This document shows positions 1 through 6,730 of a DNA stretch of 10,539 bases, piece by piece. The stretch comes from Candidatus Gastranaerophilales bacterium. GTDB taxonomy: Bacteria; Cyanobacteriota; Vampirovibrionia; Gastranaerophilales; Gastranaerophilaceae. The notes beneath the pieces were generated by a model. It was not told where the DNA came from and made no database searches. It saw only the letters and a list, made by a program, of their open reading frames with translations. Every line of letters starts with the position of its first letter. Position 1 is the first letter of the stretch. The translations under genes were made by a program, and so were the position numbers. The stretch spans positions 1-10,539 of the forward strand of contig CANQLK010000053.1 of the NCBI GenBank assembly GCA_947624665.1, given 5' to 3'.

Positions 1-410
1 CATCGGATATAGGAAGACTCGTAAAGTCGCTCAAAGAAGGTAATAATGAAACAACGAAAATAAGGCAAACGGTATACAGACCATGGGGATATTATACATG
101 CCTGAATAAAGGGAAGGGATGGTTAACAAAGATAATAACGGTATTACCCGGGCAGAGATTATCTTTACAATCGCATAATTATCGTTCCGAGCATTGGGTT
201 GTATTGGAAGGAAATGCTACAATATTGTCTGAGGATAAAGAATATAGTCTTAATAAAAGACAGAGTATGGATATACCCGTAAAAGCGAAGCACATGCTGA
301 AAAACAAAACAGATGAAATATTAAGGATATTGGAAGTACAAAAAGGGACGTATATAAGCGAAGATGATATTATCAGATATGAGGATATATATGAACGAAC
401 AAAGCAATAA
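1..410 (+). CDS. C-terminal part of a ManC-type mannose-1-phosphate guanylyltransferase / mannose-6-phosphate isomerase (partial)
   Basis: The frame is open from the left edge (first full codon at base 3) to TAA at 408-410, so the start lies outside the window. The visible 135 codons match the cupin domain of type II phosphomannose isomerases. They begin with the linker that normally joins it to the nucleotidyltransferase domain (VKSLKEG, then VYRPWGYY), continue with PGQRLSLQ and SEHWVVLEG, and end with IPVKAKHMLKN and LEVQKGTYISEDDIIRYED. In the family this domain interconverts fructose-6-phosphate and mannose-6-phosphate, feeding GDP-mannose synthesis for surface glycans, in the cytoplasm. 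The linker suggests a fused guanylyltransferase domain upstream, but that part cannot be seen and a stand-alone isomerase is possible. One expected metal-ligand His is Tyr here (bases 180-182). Family assignment is firm; activity is inferred. Confidence 0.88.
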   Translation, partial: SDIGRLVKSLKEGNNETTKIRQTVYRPWGYYTCLNKGKGWLTKIITVLPGQRLSLQSHNYRSEHWVVLEGNATILSEDKEYSLNKRQSMDIPVKAKHMLKNKTDEILRILEVQKGTYISEDDIIRYEDIYERTKQ

Positions 411-411
411 A

Positions 412-440
412 TTGTTATGGTAATTAAATAATGATATAAT
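412..440 (+). promoter_or_regulatory. sigma70-type promoter for ftsH with extended -10
   Basis: TTGTTA at 412-417 (four of six bases of the -35 consensus) lies exactly 17 bases before TATAAT at 435-440. The TG at 432-433 makes an extended -10 (TGATATAAT). Transcription would start near 446-448, giving a leader of about 22 bases that carries the AAGGAAG ribosome site at 457-463. The -35 begins two bases after the stop of the preceding gene, so ftsH need not depend on read-through from it. Predicted from sequence only. Confidence 0.72.
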
Positions 441-468
441 CAAATAGAATATATAAAAGGAAGAGGTA

Positions 469-2343
469 ATGAATAAAAATCAATCGATAGGGGTATGGCT
501 TGTAATTCTTATATTAGGACTAATGCTGGTATCAACATTGCTTGCAGGTCCGAGTACTTCAACAGAGAATATAACATACAGCGAATTTATTAATAAGATA
601 AAGAACGGAGAAATAAAAGAAGTTGTTATAGACAACGGGAATAACACCGTAACTGCGACACCGTTTAAAGATGAAATATCAACAAAAATAAACGGAAACG
701 AAACCGTAACGGCATCATTGAGATACAAAATAAATATATTGCCGAATGATACGGTATTGCAAAATGAATTAACGGCAAATAACGTAAACATAGACATAAA
801 AAAGACTAATGAAACGACCTCTCCGATGGGTATAATGGGTACGGCATTACCTGTTTTATTGATAATAATATTCTTTGTAATTTTAGCGAAGGTAATACAA
901 ACAGGCGGTTCTCAAGCCTTATCCTTCGGAAAAAGCAAAGCTAAAATGATGTTAGACAGTAAAGTAAAAATAACATTCAAGGATGTAGCCGGTATAGATG
1001 AAGAACGCCAAGAGTTGGAAGAAATAGTAGATTTTCTGAAAAACGGCGAAAAATATATGAAGTTGGGTGCAAAAATACCAAAAGGAGTATTGCTTGTAGG
1101 TGCACCCGGAACAGGAAAAACATTGATGGCAAAAGCCGTAGCAGGTGAAGCGGGAGTTCCGTTCTTTTCAATAAGCGGTTCGGATTTCGTTGAAATGTTT
1201 GTAGGTGTAGGAGCTTCAAGAGTTAGAGATTTATTTGATCAGGCGAAGAAACATCAACCCTGTATAGTATTTATAGATGAAATAGATGCCGTTGGCAGAC
1301 AAAGAGGCGCAGGCTTAGGCGGCGGACACGATGAAAGAGAGCAGACACTAAACCAACTGTTGGTAGAAATGGATGGTTTTGACGGAAATACAAATATTAT
1401 AATCCTTGCAGCAACAAACAGACCCGATATATTGGATAATGCATTATTAAGACCGGGAAGATTTGACAGGCAAATAATGGTAAGCATGCCTGATGTAAAA
1501 GGGCGTGAAGCGATATTACAGGTTCATGCAAAAGGCAAACCGTTGGATAAGGATGTAGATTTAAAGGTATTGGCAAAAAGGACACCGGGATTTACGGGAG
1601 CTGATTTACAAAGTTTATTAAACGAGTCGGCACTTTTAGCAGCGAGAAGGAACAAGAGTGTAATAAACATGGCTGAAATAGATGATGCCATAGACAGAGT
1701 TATAGCGGGTATAGAGAAGAAAAGTAAAGTTATGACTGATGAGGATAAGGAAATAACTTCATATCACGAAGTAGGACATGCATTACTTGCAAAGCTGTTA
1801 AAAGATTGTGATGAGTTACATAAAGTTACAATAATACCGAGAGGATATGCATTAGGTATAACCTGGACGAAGCCCGAGGATAATAAAATACATATAAGTA
1901 AGTCTAAGCTGTTAGATCAGATAACAATGACATTAGGCGGCAGGGTAGCTGAAGAAATAGTATACGGGGCGGATAAAATATCAACAGGAGCCTCAAGCGA
2001 TTTGGAAAAAGTAACCGAGTTGGCGAAGAAAATGGTATCACGATGGGGTATGTCGGAAGAAATGGGTGCAATGACGTACGGAAAATCGCAAGAACACGTA
2101 TTTATGGGACGTGATTTTGGAACGACGAGAGATTTTTCGGAAGAGTTTGCTGCGAAATTAGACAGAGAAATTAAAAATATTATCGATGGCAGATACAAAA
2201 TAGCAAAACAAATATTGAGTGATAACCGTGATTTATTAGATGCTATAGCAAAAGACTTATTAGAGAAAGAAACTCTTGATGATGAAGAGGTAACATCAAT
2301 TATAGCAGGAATACGCGGCGAAGATTTTATTGAAAGATTATAA
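469..2343 (+). CDS. ftsH: ATP-dependent zinc metalloprotease FtsH
   Basis: Membrane-bound AAA+ protease that, as a hexamer, extracts and degrades misfolded or surplus membrane proteins and some regulatory proteins, working on the cytoplasmic face. The 624 residues are the usual length. In order: a membrane segment at about 8-27, an extracytoplasmic domain to about 118, a second membrane segment at about 120-143, and the AAA domain. That domain has Walker A GAPGTGKT at 211-218, Walker B with FIDEID at 268-273, and a second region of homology ending with arginines R328 and R331. The M41 peptidase follows, with zinc site HEVGH at 433-437 and the likely third ligand D511 in SSDLEK. HEVGH replaces the commoner HEAGH, which leaves the ligands intact. 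The ATG at 469 is preceded by AAGGAAG and a strong promoter. The gene looks intact, and a membrane-protein gene follows closely. Confidence 0.98.
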   Translation: MNKNQSIGVWLVILILGLMLVSTLLAGPSTSTENITYSEFINKIKNGEIKEVVIDNGNNTVTATPFKDEISTKINGNETVTASLRYKINILPNDTVLQNELTANNVNIDIKKTNETTSPMGIMGTALPVLLIIIFFVILAKVIQTGGSQALSFGKSKAKMMLDSKVKITFKDVAGIDEERQELEEIVDFLKNGEKYMKLGAKIPKGVLLVGAPGTGKTLMAKAVAGEAGVPFFSISGSDFVEMFVGVGASRVRDLFDQAKKHQPCIVFIDEIDAVGRQRGAGLGGGHDEREQTLNQLLVEMDGFDGNTNIIILAATNRPDILDNALLRPGRFDRQIMVSMPDVKGREAILQVHAKGKPLDKDVDLKVLAKRTPGFTGADLQSLLNESALLAARRNKSVINMAEIDDAIDRVIAGIEKKSKVMTDEDKEITSYHEVGHALLAKLLKDCDELHKVTIIPRGYALGITWTKPEDNKIHISKSKLLDQITMTLGGRVAEEIVYGADKISTGASSDLEKVTELAKKMVSRWGMSEEMGAMTYGKSQEHVFMGRDFGTTRDFSEEFAAKLDREIKNIIDGRYKIAKQILSDNRDLLDAIAKDLLEKETLDDEEVTSIIAGIRGEDFIERL

Positions 2344-2347
2344 AAAC

Positions 2348-2352
2348 GAGGT
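2348..2352 (+). promoter_or_regulatory. ribosome binding site that sets the start of the ftsH-linked membrane protein
   Basis: GAGGT at 2348-2352 stands 7 bases before ATG at 2360. This favours 2360 over an in-frame TTG at 2330, which lies inside ftsH and has no comparable site before it. A further in-frame ATG at 2372 is possible but has poorer spacing. Confidence 0.7.
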
Positions 2353-2359
2353 AATAAAA

Positions 2360-3133
2360 ATGGCATCAACAATGAACGCATTCAAAAATATTACCGGTGA
2401 TACCTGGTGGATATTAAAGCTTGGAGCATTTACGGGAGCATTGTTCTTTTTAAGAAACCAAAGCCATATATGGAATCCCGTTTTAAACGAACAAACCGTA
2501 CAAATGTTTGAGATAGTATTATTTGTAATTCTTTTCGGATGTGCTGTCGTATCAATGAACAGGGATATAAACAATAAAGTTCCGTTTATTCCGTGGCTGC
2601 CGGATATACTCGAGATTATTATAAAAACAATATTAGCTCTGATAGTAATAGCTCCCGGTTCTGTTTTAACATACATGTTATATGTATATATAAGTAAAAC
2701 ATTTACTTTTGAAGAACCTATAGTTGCCTTTACGGTATATTTTATATCCGCAGTAGTTATGTCATCATTTATATTTATACCGCTTGTACTATACAGTGCC
2801 AGAGGGAATATAATTGATGCATTTAACATTTCAACTATTCTAAAAAGCGCAGGCAACTTTATTGTACAGGTTTTGACGTTTATATTGGTGTATGGACTTG
2901 CAATGGGTGCAATTACTGCTTCATTTTATTTCTTATTATTGGAAATGCTTGGGGATCACCCATCATTGCTTGTATTACAATGTTTGGTTATTGTATTGAC
3001 TTTCTATACATTCTTTTCATTCTGTTCTGATATGTATCAGGATGTAATTCCGGAAATTAAAACGGAAACAAGAGGTAAAAATATAAAAAAGCATTCTAAT
3101 CATCCTGTCAAAAAAAGACCGTTAAAAAGGTAA
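2360..3133 (+). CDS. polytopic membrane protein of unknown function, co-transcribed with ftsH
   Basis: I do not recognise the family. From the ATG at 2360 the product has 257 residues. Hydrophobic stretches suggest five or six membrane segments: about 15-31 (weak), 47-65, 85-111, 120-145, 166-195 and 203-222. A short charged loop (NRDINNK, 67-73) lies between the second and third. The C-terminus is soluble and strongly basic, ending in KKRPLKR. No catalytic motif, transporter signature or cysteine pair is evident. It begins 16 bases after the ftsH stop with a good ribosome site and no visible promoter or terminator between, so it probably shares the ftsH transcript. This context would fit a substrate, partner or simply a neighbour of the protease; nothing in the sequence decides which. 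Its last 12 coding bases overlap the end of the convergent uvrB. Confidence 0.85.
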   Translation: MASTMNAFKNITGDTWWILKLGAFTGALFFLRNQSHIWNPVLNEQTVQMFEIVLFVILFGCAVVSMNRDINNKVPFIPWLPDILEIIIKTILALIVIAPGSVLTYMLYVYISKTFTFEEPIVAFTVYFISAVVMSSFIFIPLVLYSARGNIIDAFNISTILKSAGNFIVQVLTFILVYGLAMGAITASFYFLLLEMLGDHPSLLVLQCLVIVLTFYTFFSFCSDMYQDVIPEIKTETRGKNIKKHSNHPVKKRPLKR

Positions 3134-5107
3134 GTTTTTAAGCTTTTTTATTTGATTTCTGATTTCAGCAGCCCTTTCAAAATCCAAGATTGAGGCTGCT
3201 TTTTTCATGGCTTTTTCAAGATTATCAAGCAATTTGGGCAAATCTTTTTGAGAAATATTATTTTCAACCATTTCATCCGCAACGATATCTTCAATATTTC
3301 TGTAGCCTGCAACCAATTGCAGCAGATTATTTTCAATCGGCTTTTTGATTGTTTGGGGAGTAATATTATGTTCTTTATTATAATTAAGCTGAATATTTCT
3401 TCTTCTTGCCGTTTCTTTTATTGCTCTATCCATACTGTCAGTGACTTTATCGGCATACATAATAACCTTGGAAGAAACATTTCTGGCAGCTCTTCCTACA
3501 GTTTGGATTAAACTTGTTTCAGAGCGTAAAAAGCCTTCCTTATCAGCATCCATGACTGCTACAAGAGAAACTTCCGGAATATCCAAACCTTCTCGAAGCA
3601 AATTAACACCTATTAATACATCAAAAAGTCCAAGTCTTAAATCTCTGAGTATTTCAACTCTTTCCATCGAAACAATTTCGCTATGAAGGTATCTTACTTT
3701 TATGCCCATTTGCAAAAGATAATCAGTTAAGTCTTCTGCCATTTTTTTCGTTAAAGTAGTAACCAAAACTCTTTCTTTTTTATCGGCAACTTTTTTAATT
3801 TCACTAATCAAATCATCAACTTGATTTAAAGTAGGACGTACAAAAATTTCGGGATCAACCAGTCCCGTCGGTCTGATTATTTGCTCAACGAGCTGAGATG
3901 AAACGGATTTTTCAAACTCACCCGGGGTTGCCGATACAAATATTTTCTGTCCGACTTTTGCCCAAAACTCCTCAAACTTTAATGGTCTGTTATCTTTAGC
4001 ACTCGGAAGTCTGAAACCGTAATCCACAAGCACATTTTTTCTCGCCTGATCACCGTTATACATCGCCTTTAACTGAGGAATTGAAACATGCGATTCATCT
4101 ATAACAAGCAAAAAGTCATCATCAAAATAATCCAATAATGTTGCAGGTGCGCTTCCTACAGGTCTTCTTTCAAGTATCCTCGAATAATTTTCTATCCCGC
4201 TGCAATATCCCATTTCCTTAATCATTTCTATATCATAATTAGTTCTTTGTTCAATACGCTGTGCTTCTATTAATTTATTTTCGAACTCAAATTTTTTAAC
4301 CTGACTTTGAAGTTCCTGCCTTATCATTTTAATGGTTTCTTCCTTATCTTCATCGCCCGATATATAGTGAACTGCAGGAAATATAACCGTCGTATCAACA
4401 TTTTCTATAATTTCGCCAGTAACAGGATTAATTCGTGATATTTTTTCAACCTCATCTCCGAACAAATAAATTCGAGTAATCATTTTCTCGTAAGAAGGCA
4501 TTATTTCAATAACATCGCCTCTGGGACGGAAGGTTGAACGTGTTAATTCCAAATCGTTTCTTGTGTATTGAATTTTAACAAGTTCTCTTAGGAATGCATT
4601 CCTGTCAATTTCATCACCGACTTCTATTTTAAGAGCGCTGCTTAAATACTGTTCGGGCAATCCCAGACCGTATATACAACTCACGGAAGCAACAACTATT
4701 ACATCTTTTCTTTCGTACAAGCTTCTGGTTGTATTATGTCGTAATCTGTCTATTTCATCATTAATCGAAGCTGATTTTTCTATGTATGTATCACTTCTGG
4801 GAATATAAGCTTCGGGCTGATAATAGTCATAATAAGAAATAAAATATTCAACGGCATTATTTGGAAAAAGCTCTTTGAATTCATTGTATAATTGTGCAGC
4901 CAAAGTTTTATTATGCGCTATTACAAGAGTCTGTCTTTGAACTTTTTCAATAACATTTGCAATCGTAAACGTCTTTCCCGATCCTGTAATTCCAAGCAGT
5001 GTTTGAGAATCATAACCTTCAATTAATCCATCGGTCAACTGTTTTATTGCTTTTGGCTGATCCCCCGACGGTTTATATTTTGAACATATTTCAAAACTTT
5101 TTTCCAT
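3122..5107 (-). CDS. uvrB: excinuclease ABC subunit B
   Basis: Damage-recognition helicase of nucleotide excision repair. It is loaded by UvrA, verifies the lesion and recruits UvrC for incision, in the cytoplasm. The 661 residues are full length. The protein opens with the conserved YKPSGDQPKAI at 11-21, then Walker A GITGSGKT at 39-46. The aromatic-rich beta-hairpin that clamps DNA (SYYDYYQPEAYIP) is at 91-103. The DEAD-like motif DESH is at 337-340, helicase motif VI QTVGRAARN at 535-543, and the C-terminal UVR domain for UvrC contact at about 624-659. The conserved N-terminus fixes the start, yet no good Shine-Dalgarno sequence precedes it (ACTTCAAAT before ATG). No LexA-type operator was recognised upstream. 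The stop overlaps the convergent membrane-protein gene by 12 bases. Bases 5108-5163 separate it from the upstream glycosyltransferase gene on the same strand. Confidence 0.98.
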   Translation of the reverse strand: MEKSFEICSKYKPSGDQPKAIKQLTDGLIEGYDSQTLLGITGSGKTFTIANVIEKVQRQTLVIAHNKTLAAQLYNEFKELFPNNAVEYFISYYDYYQPEAYIPRSDTYIEKSASINDEIDRLRHNTTRSLYERKDVIVVASVSCIYGLGLPEQYLSSALKIEVGDEIDRNAFLRELVKIQYTRNDLELTRSTFRPRGDVIEIMPSYEKMITRIYLFGDEVEKISRINPVTGEIIENVDTTVIFPAVHYISGDEDKEETIKMIRQELQSQVKKFEFENKLIEAQRIEQRTNYDIEMIKEMGYCSGIENYSRILERRPVGSAPATLLDYFDDDFLLVIDESHVSIPQLKAMYNGDQARKNVLVDYGFRLPSAKDNRPLKFEEFWAKVGQKIFVSATPGEFEKSVSSQLVEQIIRPTGLVDPEIFVRPTLNQVDDLISEIKKVADKKERVLVTTLTKKMAEDLTDYLLQMGIKVRYLHSEIVSMERVEILRDLRLGLFDVLIGVNLLREGLDIPEVSLVAVMDADKEGFLRSETSLIQTVGRAARNVSSKVIMYADKVTDSMDRAIKETARRRNIQLNYNKEHNITPQTIKKPIENNLLQLVAGYRNIEDIVADEMVENNISQKDLPKLLDNLEKAMKKAASILDFERAAEIRNQIKKLKNLPF

Positions 5108-5163
5108 ATTTGAAGTTTATATTAAACATTCTTATTTGTATATAATCATATTGATTACTTTAT
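5108..5163 (-). other. spacer between glycosyltransferase stop and uvrB start
   Basis: These 56 AT-rich bases hold no hairpin resembling a terminator. Reading toward uvrB, possible -10 elements are TATGAT (bases 5145-5150) and TAATAT (5119-5124), but neither has a good -35 at 16-18 bases. A TTGGCG at 5170-5175 inside the glycosyltransferase end is 19 bases from TATGAT, which is long. uvrB may therefore have a weak promoter of its own or be read from the upstream gene. Confidence 0.35.
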
Positions 5164-6078
5164 TTAATCCGCCAAATAATTTTTCCATTTATTCATAAAG
5201 TATTCTTTATTTTTTCTTGATATTCTTAAGAGCTCCAAATCTTTAGAATATGAAACTCCTTTAAAATGAATAACTTTAGATTTTGTAACACAGACAGACT
5301 TTAAGTTAAAATTGTATTTTAAATTTAAAGCGAAATCGGAATCTTCATAATAAGCGGGAGCATAATTTATATCAAAACCTCCCGATTTTTTCCAAACATC
5401 ACGTCTGAAGAGAATTGAACATCCCGAACAATAATCACAATCAATATAACTCAGTTCATCATAACATTCCTGCGGTTCACCTTTTGCAATATAGCTGATA
5501 ACCCCGTCTGCACCTATATTAACTCCGCACTCCTCAATAGTTCCATCCATTTTCAAATTTTTAGAACCGACAATTCCAATTGTATCATCAGATTCAATAA
5601 CATTTAATAATTCGGACAAATAATTCTCATATACGAGCATATCATTATTGAGAAGTAAAATATACTCACCTCTTGCATATTTTATTGCATTTGAAACATT
5701 GTACAAAAAGCCGCTTACACCGGAATCATTTTTGATTAATTTGACATTTTTAAACAAGTTTTCAATGTTCTTTGTTTCGTCATCCGAATTATCATCGGCA
5801 ATAATTACTTCGTATTGTATATTTTCCGTGGCAAGTTTAATGGAATTTAAAAGAAATTGAGTTAAAACAAATTCATTTTTTACGGGGATAACTATACTTA
5901 CTTTAGGATTTGCAGCATAATCAAAATCACAAATCATATTCAAGGAACGAAGAAGAAACCTATAAATATCCGATTCATATAAGCTGTTTTCCAAGTGTTT
6001 ATAGTAAAAGAAGACGGCATTTTTTAAATTTACAATATTTTCTTCATTATTAATTCGTTCAATAAATTCTTTATCCAT
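5164..6078 (-). CDS. family 2 (GT-A) glycosyltransferase
   Basis: Inverting-type glycosyltransferase likely to add a sugar to a cell-surface polysaccharide, O-antigen or glycoconjugate; donor and acceptor cannot be read from sequence. Of 304 residues, the GT-A fold starts at about 59 with VSIVIPVKNEF. The nucleotide-binding ADDNSDD is at 94-100, the DXD-equivalent LNNDM at 143-147, and the SGCSILFRRDVW acceptor-side segment at 218-229. The YEDSDF general-base region is at 244-249 and the HFKGVS motif at 271-276, as in rhamnosyltransferase-like GT2 proteins (COG1216 type). No membrane segments are visible, so it should be cytoplasmic or peripheral. Residues 1-58 form a charged, probably helical N-terminal extension of unknown role. 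The ATG has a good AAGGGG ribosome site 7 bases upstream (bases 6086-6091). uvrB follows on the same strand. Confidence 0.92.
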   Translation of the reverse strand: MDKEFIERINNEENIVNLKNAVFFYYKHLENSLYESDIYRFLLRSLNMICDFDYAANPKVSIVIPVKNEFVLTQFLLNSIKLATENIQYEVIIADDNSDDETKNIENLFKNVKLIKNDSGVSGFLYNVSNAIKYARGEYILLLNNDMLVYENYLSELLNVIESDDTIGIVGSKNLKMDGTIEECGVNIGADGVISYIAKGEPQECYDELSYIDCDYCSGCSILFRRDVWKKSGGFDINYAPAYYEDSDFALNLKYNFNLKSVCVTKSKVIHFKGVSYSKDLELLRISRKNKEYFMNKWKNYLAD

Positions 6079-6105
6079 AAAAATGCCCCTTAAATTTACA
6101 TAACA

Positions 6106-6111
6106 ATTATA
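6106..6111 (-). promoter_or_regulatory. extended -10 promoter element for the glycosyltransferase gene
   Basis: On the minus strand TATAAT (complement of 6106-6111) is preceded by TGT, giving an extended -10 (TGTTATAAT). No good -35 stands at 17 bases. Transcription would start near 6099, leaving a leader of about 20 bases that contains the AAGGGG site. It sits back to back with the promoter of the uracil-DNA glycosylase gene. Confidence 0.55.
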
Positions 6112-6137
6112 ACATATTTTAAATAATGTATTATTTT

Positions 6138-6143
6138 TATAAT
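6138..6143 (+). promoter_or_regulatory. -10 element for the uracil-DNA glycosylase gene, implying a nearly leaderless mRNA
   Basis: TATAAT at 6138-6143 ends only 11 bases before the ATG at 6155. The usual 6-8 base distance to the start of transcription leaves a leader of about 3-6 bases. The bases before the ATG (ATAAAATTAAATT) contain no Shine-Dalgarno sequence. A -35 at 17 bases would be TATTTT at 6115-6120, a weak match. Confidence 0.5.
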
Positions 6144-6154
6144 AAAATTAAATT

Positions 6155-6730
6155 ATGTATGAAGAATTGGAAACAATAAAAGATAAATGTCATAAATGCA
6201 ATAAATGTGCGTTATCAAAGACAAGGACGAACGTGGTATTTTCTGACGGTATAGCCAACAATAAGCTAATGCTGGTAGGTGAAGCTCCGGGGTATTGGGA
6301 AGATCAAAAAGGGAAGCCGTTTGTAGGTAAAGCAGGGCAATTGCTCGATAAAATATTTAATTGCGTAGGACTGTCAAGAGAAAAAGACGTATATATTTGT
6401 AACACAATAAAATGCAGACCGCCCGAGAACAGAAACCCGCTTCCTGAAGAAAAAGAAGCCTGCCGTGAATTTTTAGACGCACAAATAGAAATATTAAAAC
6501 CGAAAATAATACTTATATGCGGAAGCGTTGCACTAAACTCACTATTGCCAAATGAAGGCGGAATAACAAAAGTAAGAGGCAAATGGTTTGAGGGCCCGTA
6601 TGGCGCTAAAATGATGCCGATTTTTCATCCTTCATATCTTTTAAGAAATGATTCCAGAGAGAAAGGCAGTCCCAAATGGCTTACCTGGCAGGATATCAAG
6701 GAGATAAAAAGAGTATATGACGAACTTTAA
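6155..6730 (+). CDS. family 4 uracil-DNA glycosylase with 4Fe-4S cluster
   Basis: Removes uracil from DNA, the first step of base excision repair after cytosine deamination. The 191 residues are typical of family 4. The four cluster cysteines are readable as C15 and C18 (CNKC), C87 (IKCRPP) and C103 (EACREF), with the 16-residue spacing of the last pair as in the family. Motif A GEAPGYWED is at 42-50, followed by KGKPFVGKAGQLLD at 52-65. Motif B HPSYLLR is at 158-164. The start is well fixed: an in-frame stop (6149-6151) lies two codons upstream, and the next Met (39) would lose two cluster cysteines. No ribosome site precedes it, and a TATAAT box is so close that the message may be leaderless. 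Its 3' end overlaps the next gene by 14 bases. Confidence 0.95.
   Translation: MYEELETIKDKCHKCNKCALSKTRTNVVFSDGIANNKLMLVGEAPGYWEDQKGKPFVGKAGQLLDKIFNCVGLSREKDVYICNTIKCRPPENRNPLPEEKEACREFLDAQIEILKPKIILICGSVALNSLLPNEGGITKVRGKWFEGPYGAKMMPIFHPSYLLRNDSREKGSPKWLTWQDIKEIKRVYDEL
6698..6703 (+). promoter_or_regulatory. probable ribosome binding site of the metallophosphoesterase, inside the glycosylase gene
   Basis: AAGGAG at 6698-6703 is the best match near ATG 6717, but the spacer is 13 bases, longer than usual. A weaker GAG at 6711-6713 is only 3 bases away. Translation is probably aided by coupling to the overlapping upstream gene. Confidence 0.45.

Noticed and set aside
2330..2332. TTG as an upstream start for the membrane protein, overlapping the ftsH end
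   Set aside because: There is no ribosome site before it, while GAGGT stands 7 bases before the ATG at 2360.
1917..2381. A 154-codon open frame antisense to the end of ftsH
   Set aside because: It lies opposite the strongly conserved FtsH peptidase domain, has no ribosome site or promoter, and its product resembles no family.
2338..2856. A 172-codon open frame antisense to the ftsH-linked membrane protein
   Set aside because: The sense frame has membrane-protein composition, a good ribosome site and operon context. The antisense frame is best explained as its shadow.
3124..3148. Inverted repeat AAAAAG/CTTTTT at the uvrB convergent junction as a bidirectional terminator
   Set aside because: The stem is six pairs with one G-C pair and a 13-base loop, inside both coding ends. 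It is too weak to call a terminator.
3248..3686. Rightward open frames opposite the 3' half of uvrB
   Set aside because: They lie across conserved UvrB helicase codons and their translations look like reverse-strand noise.
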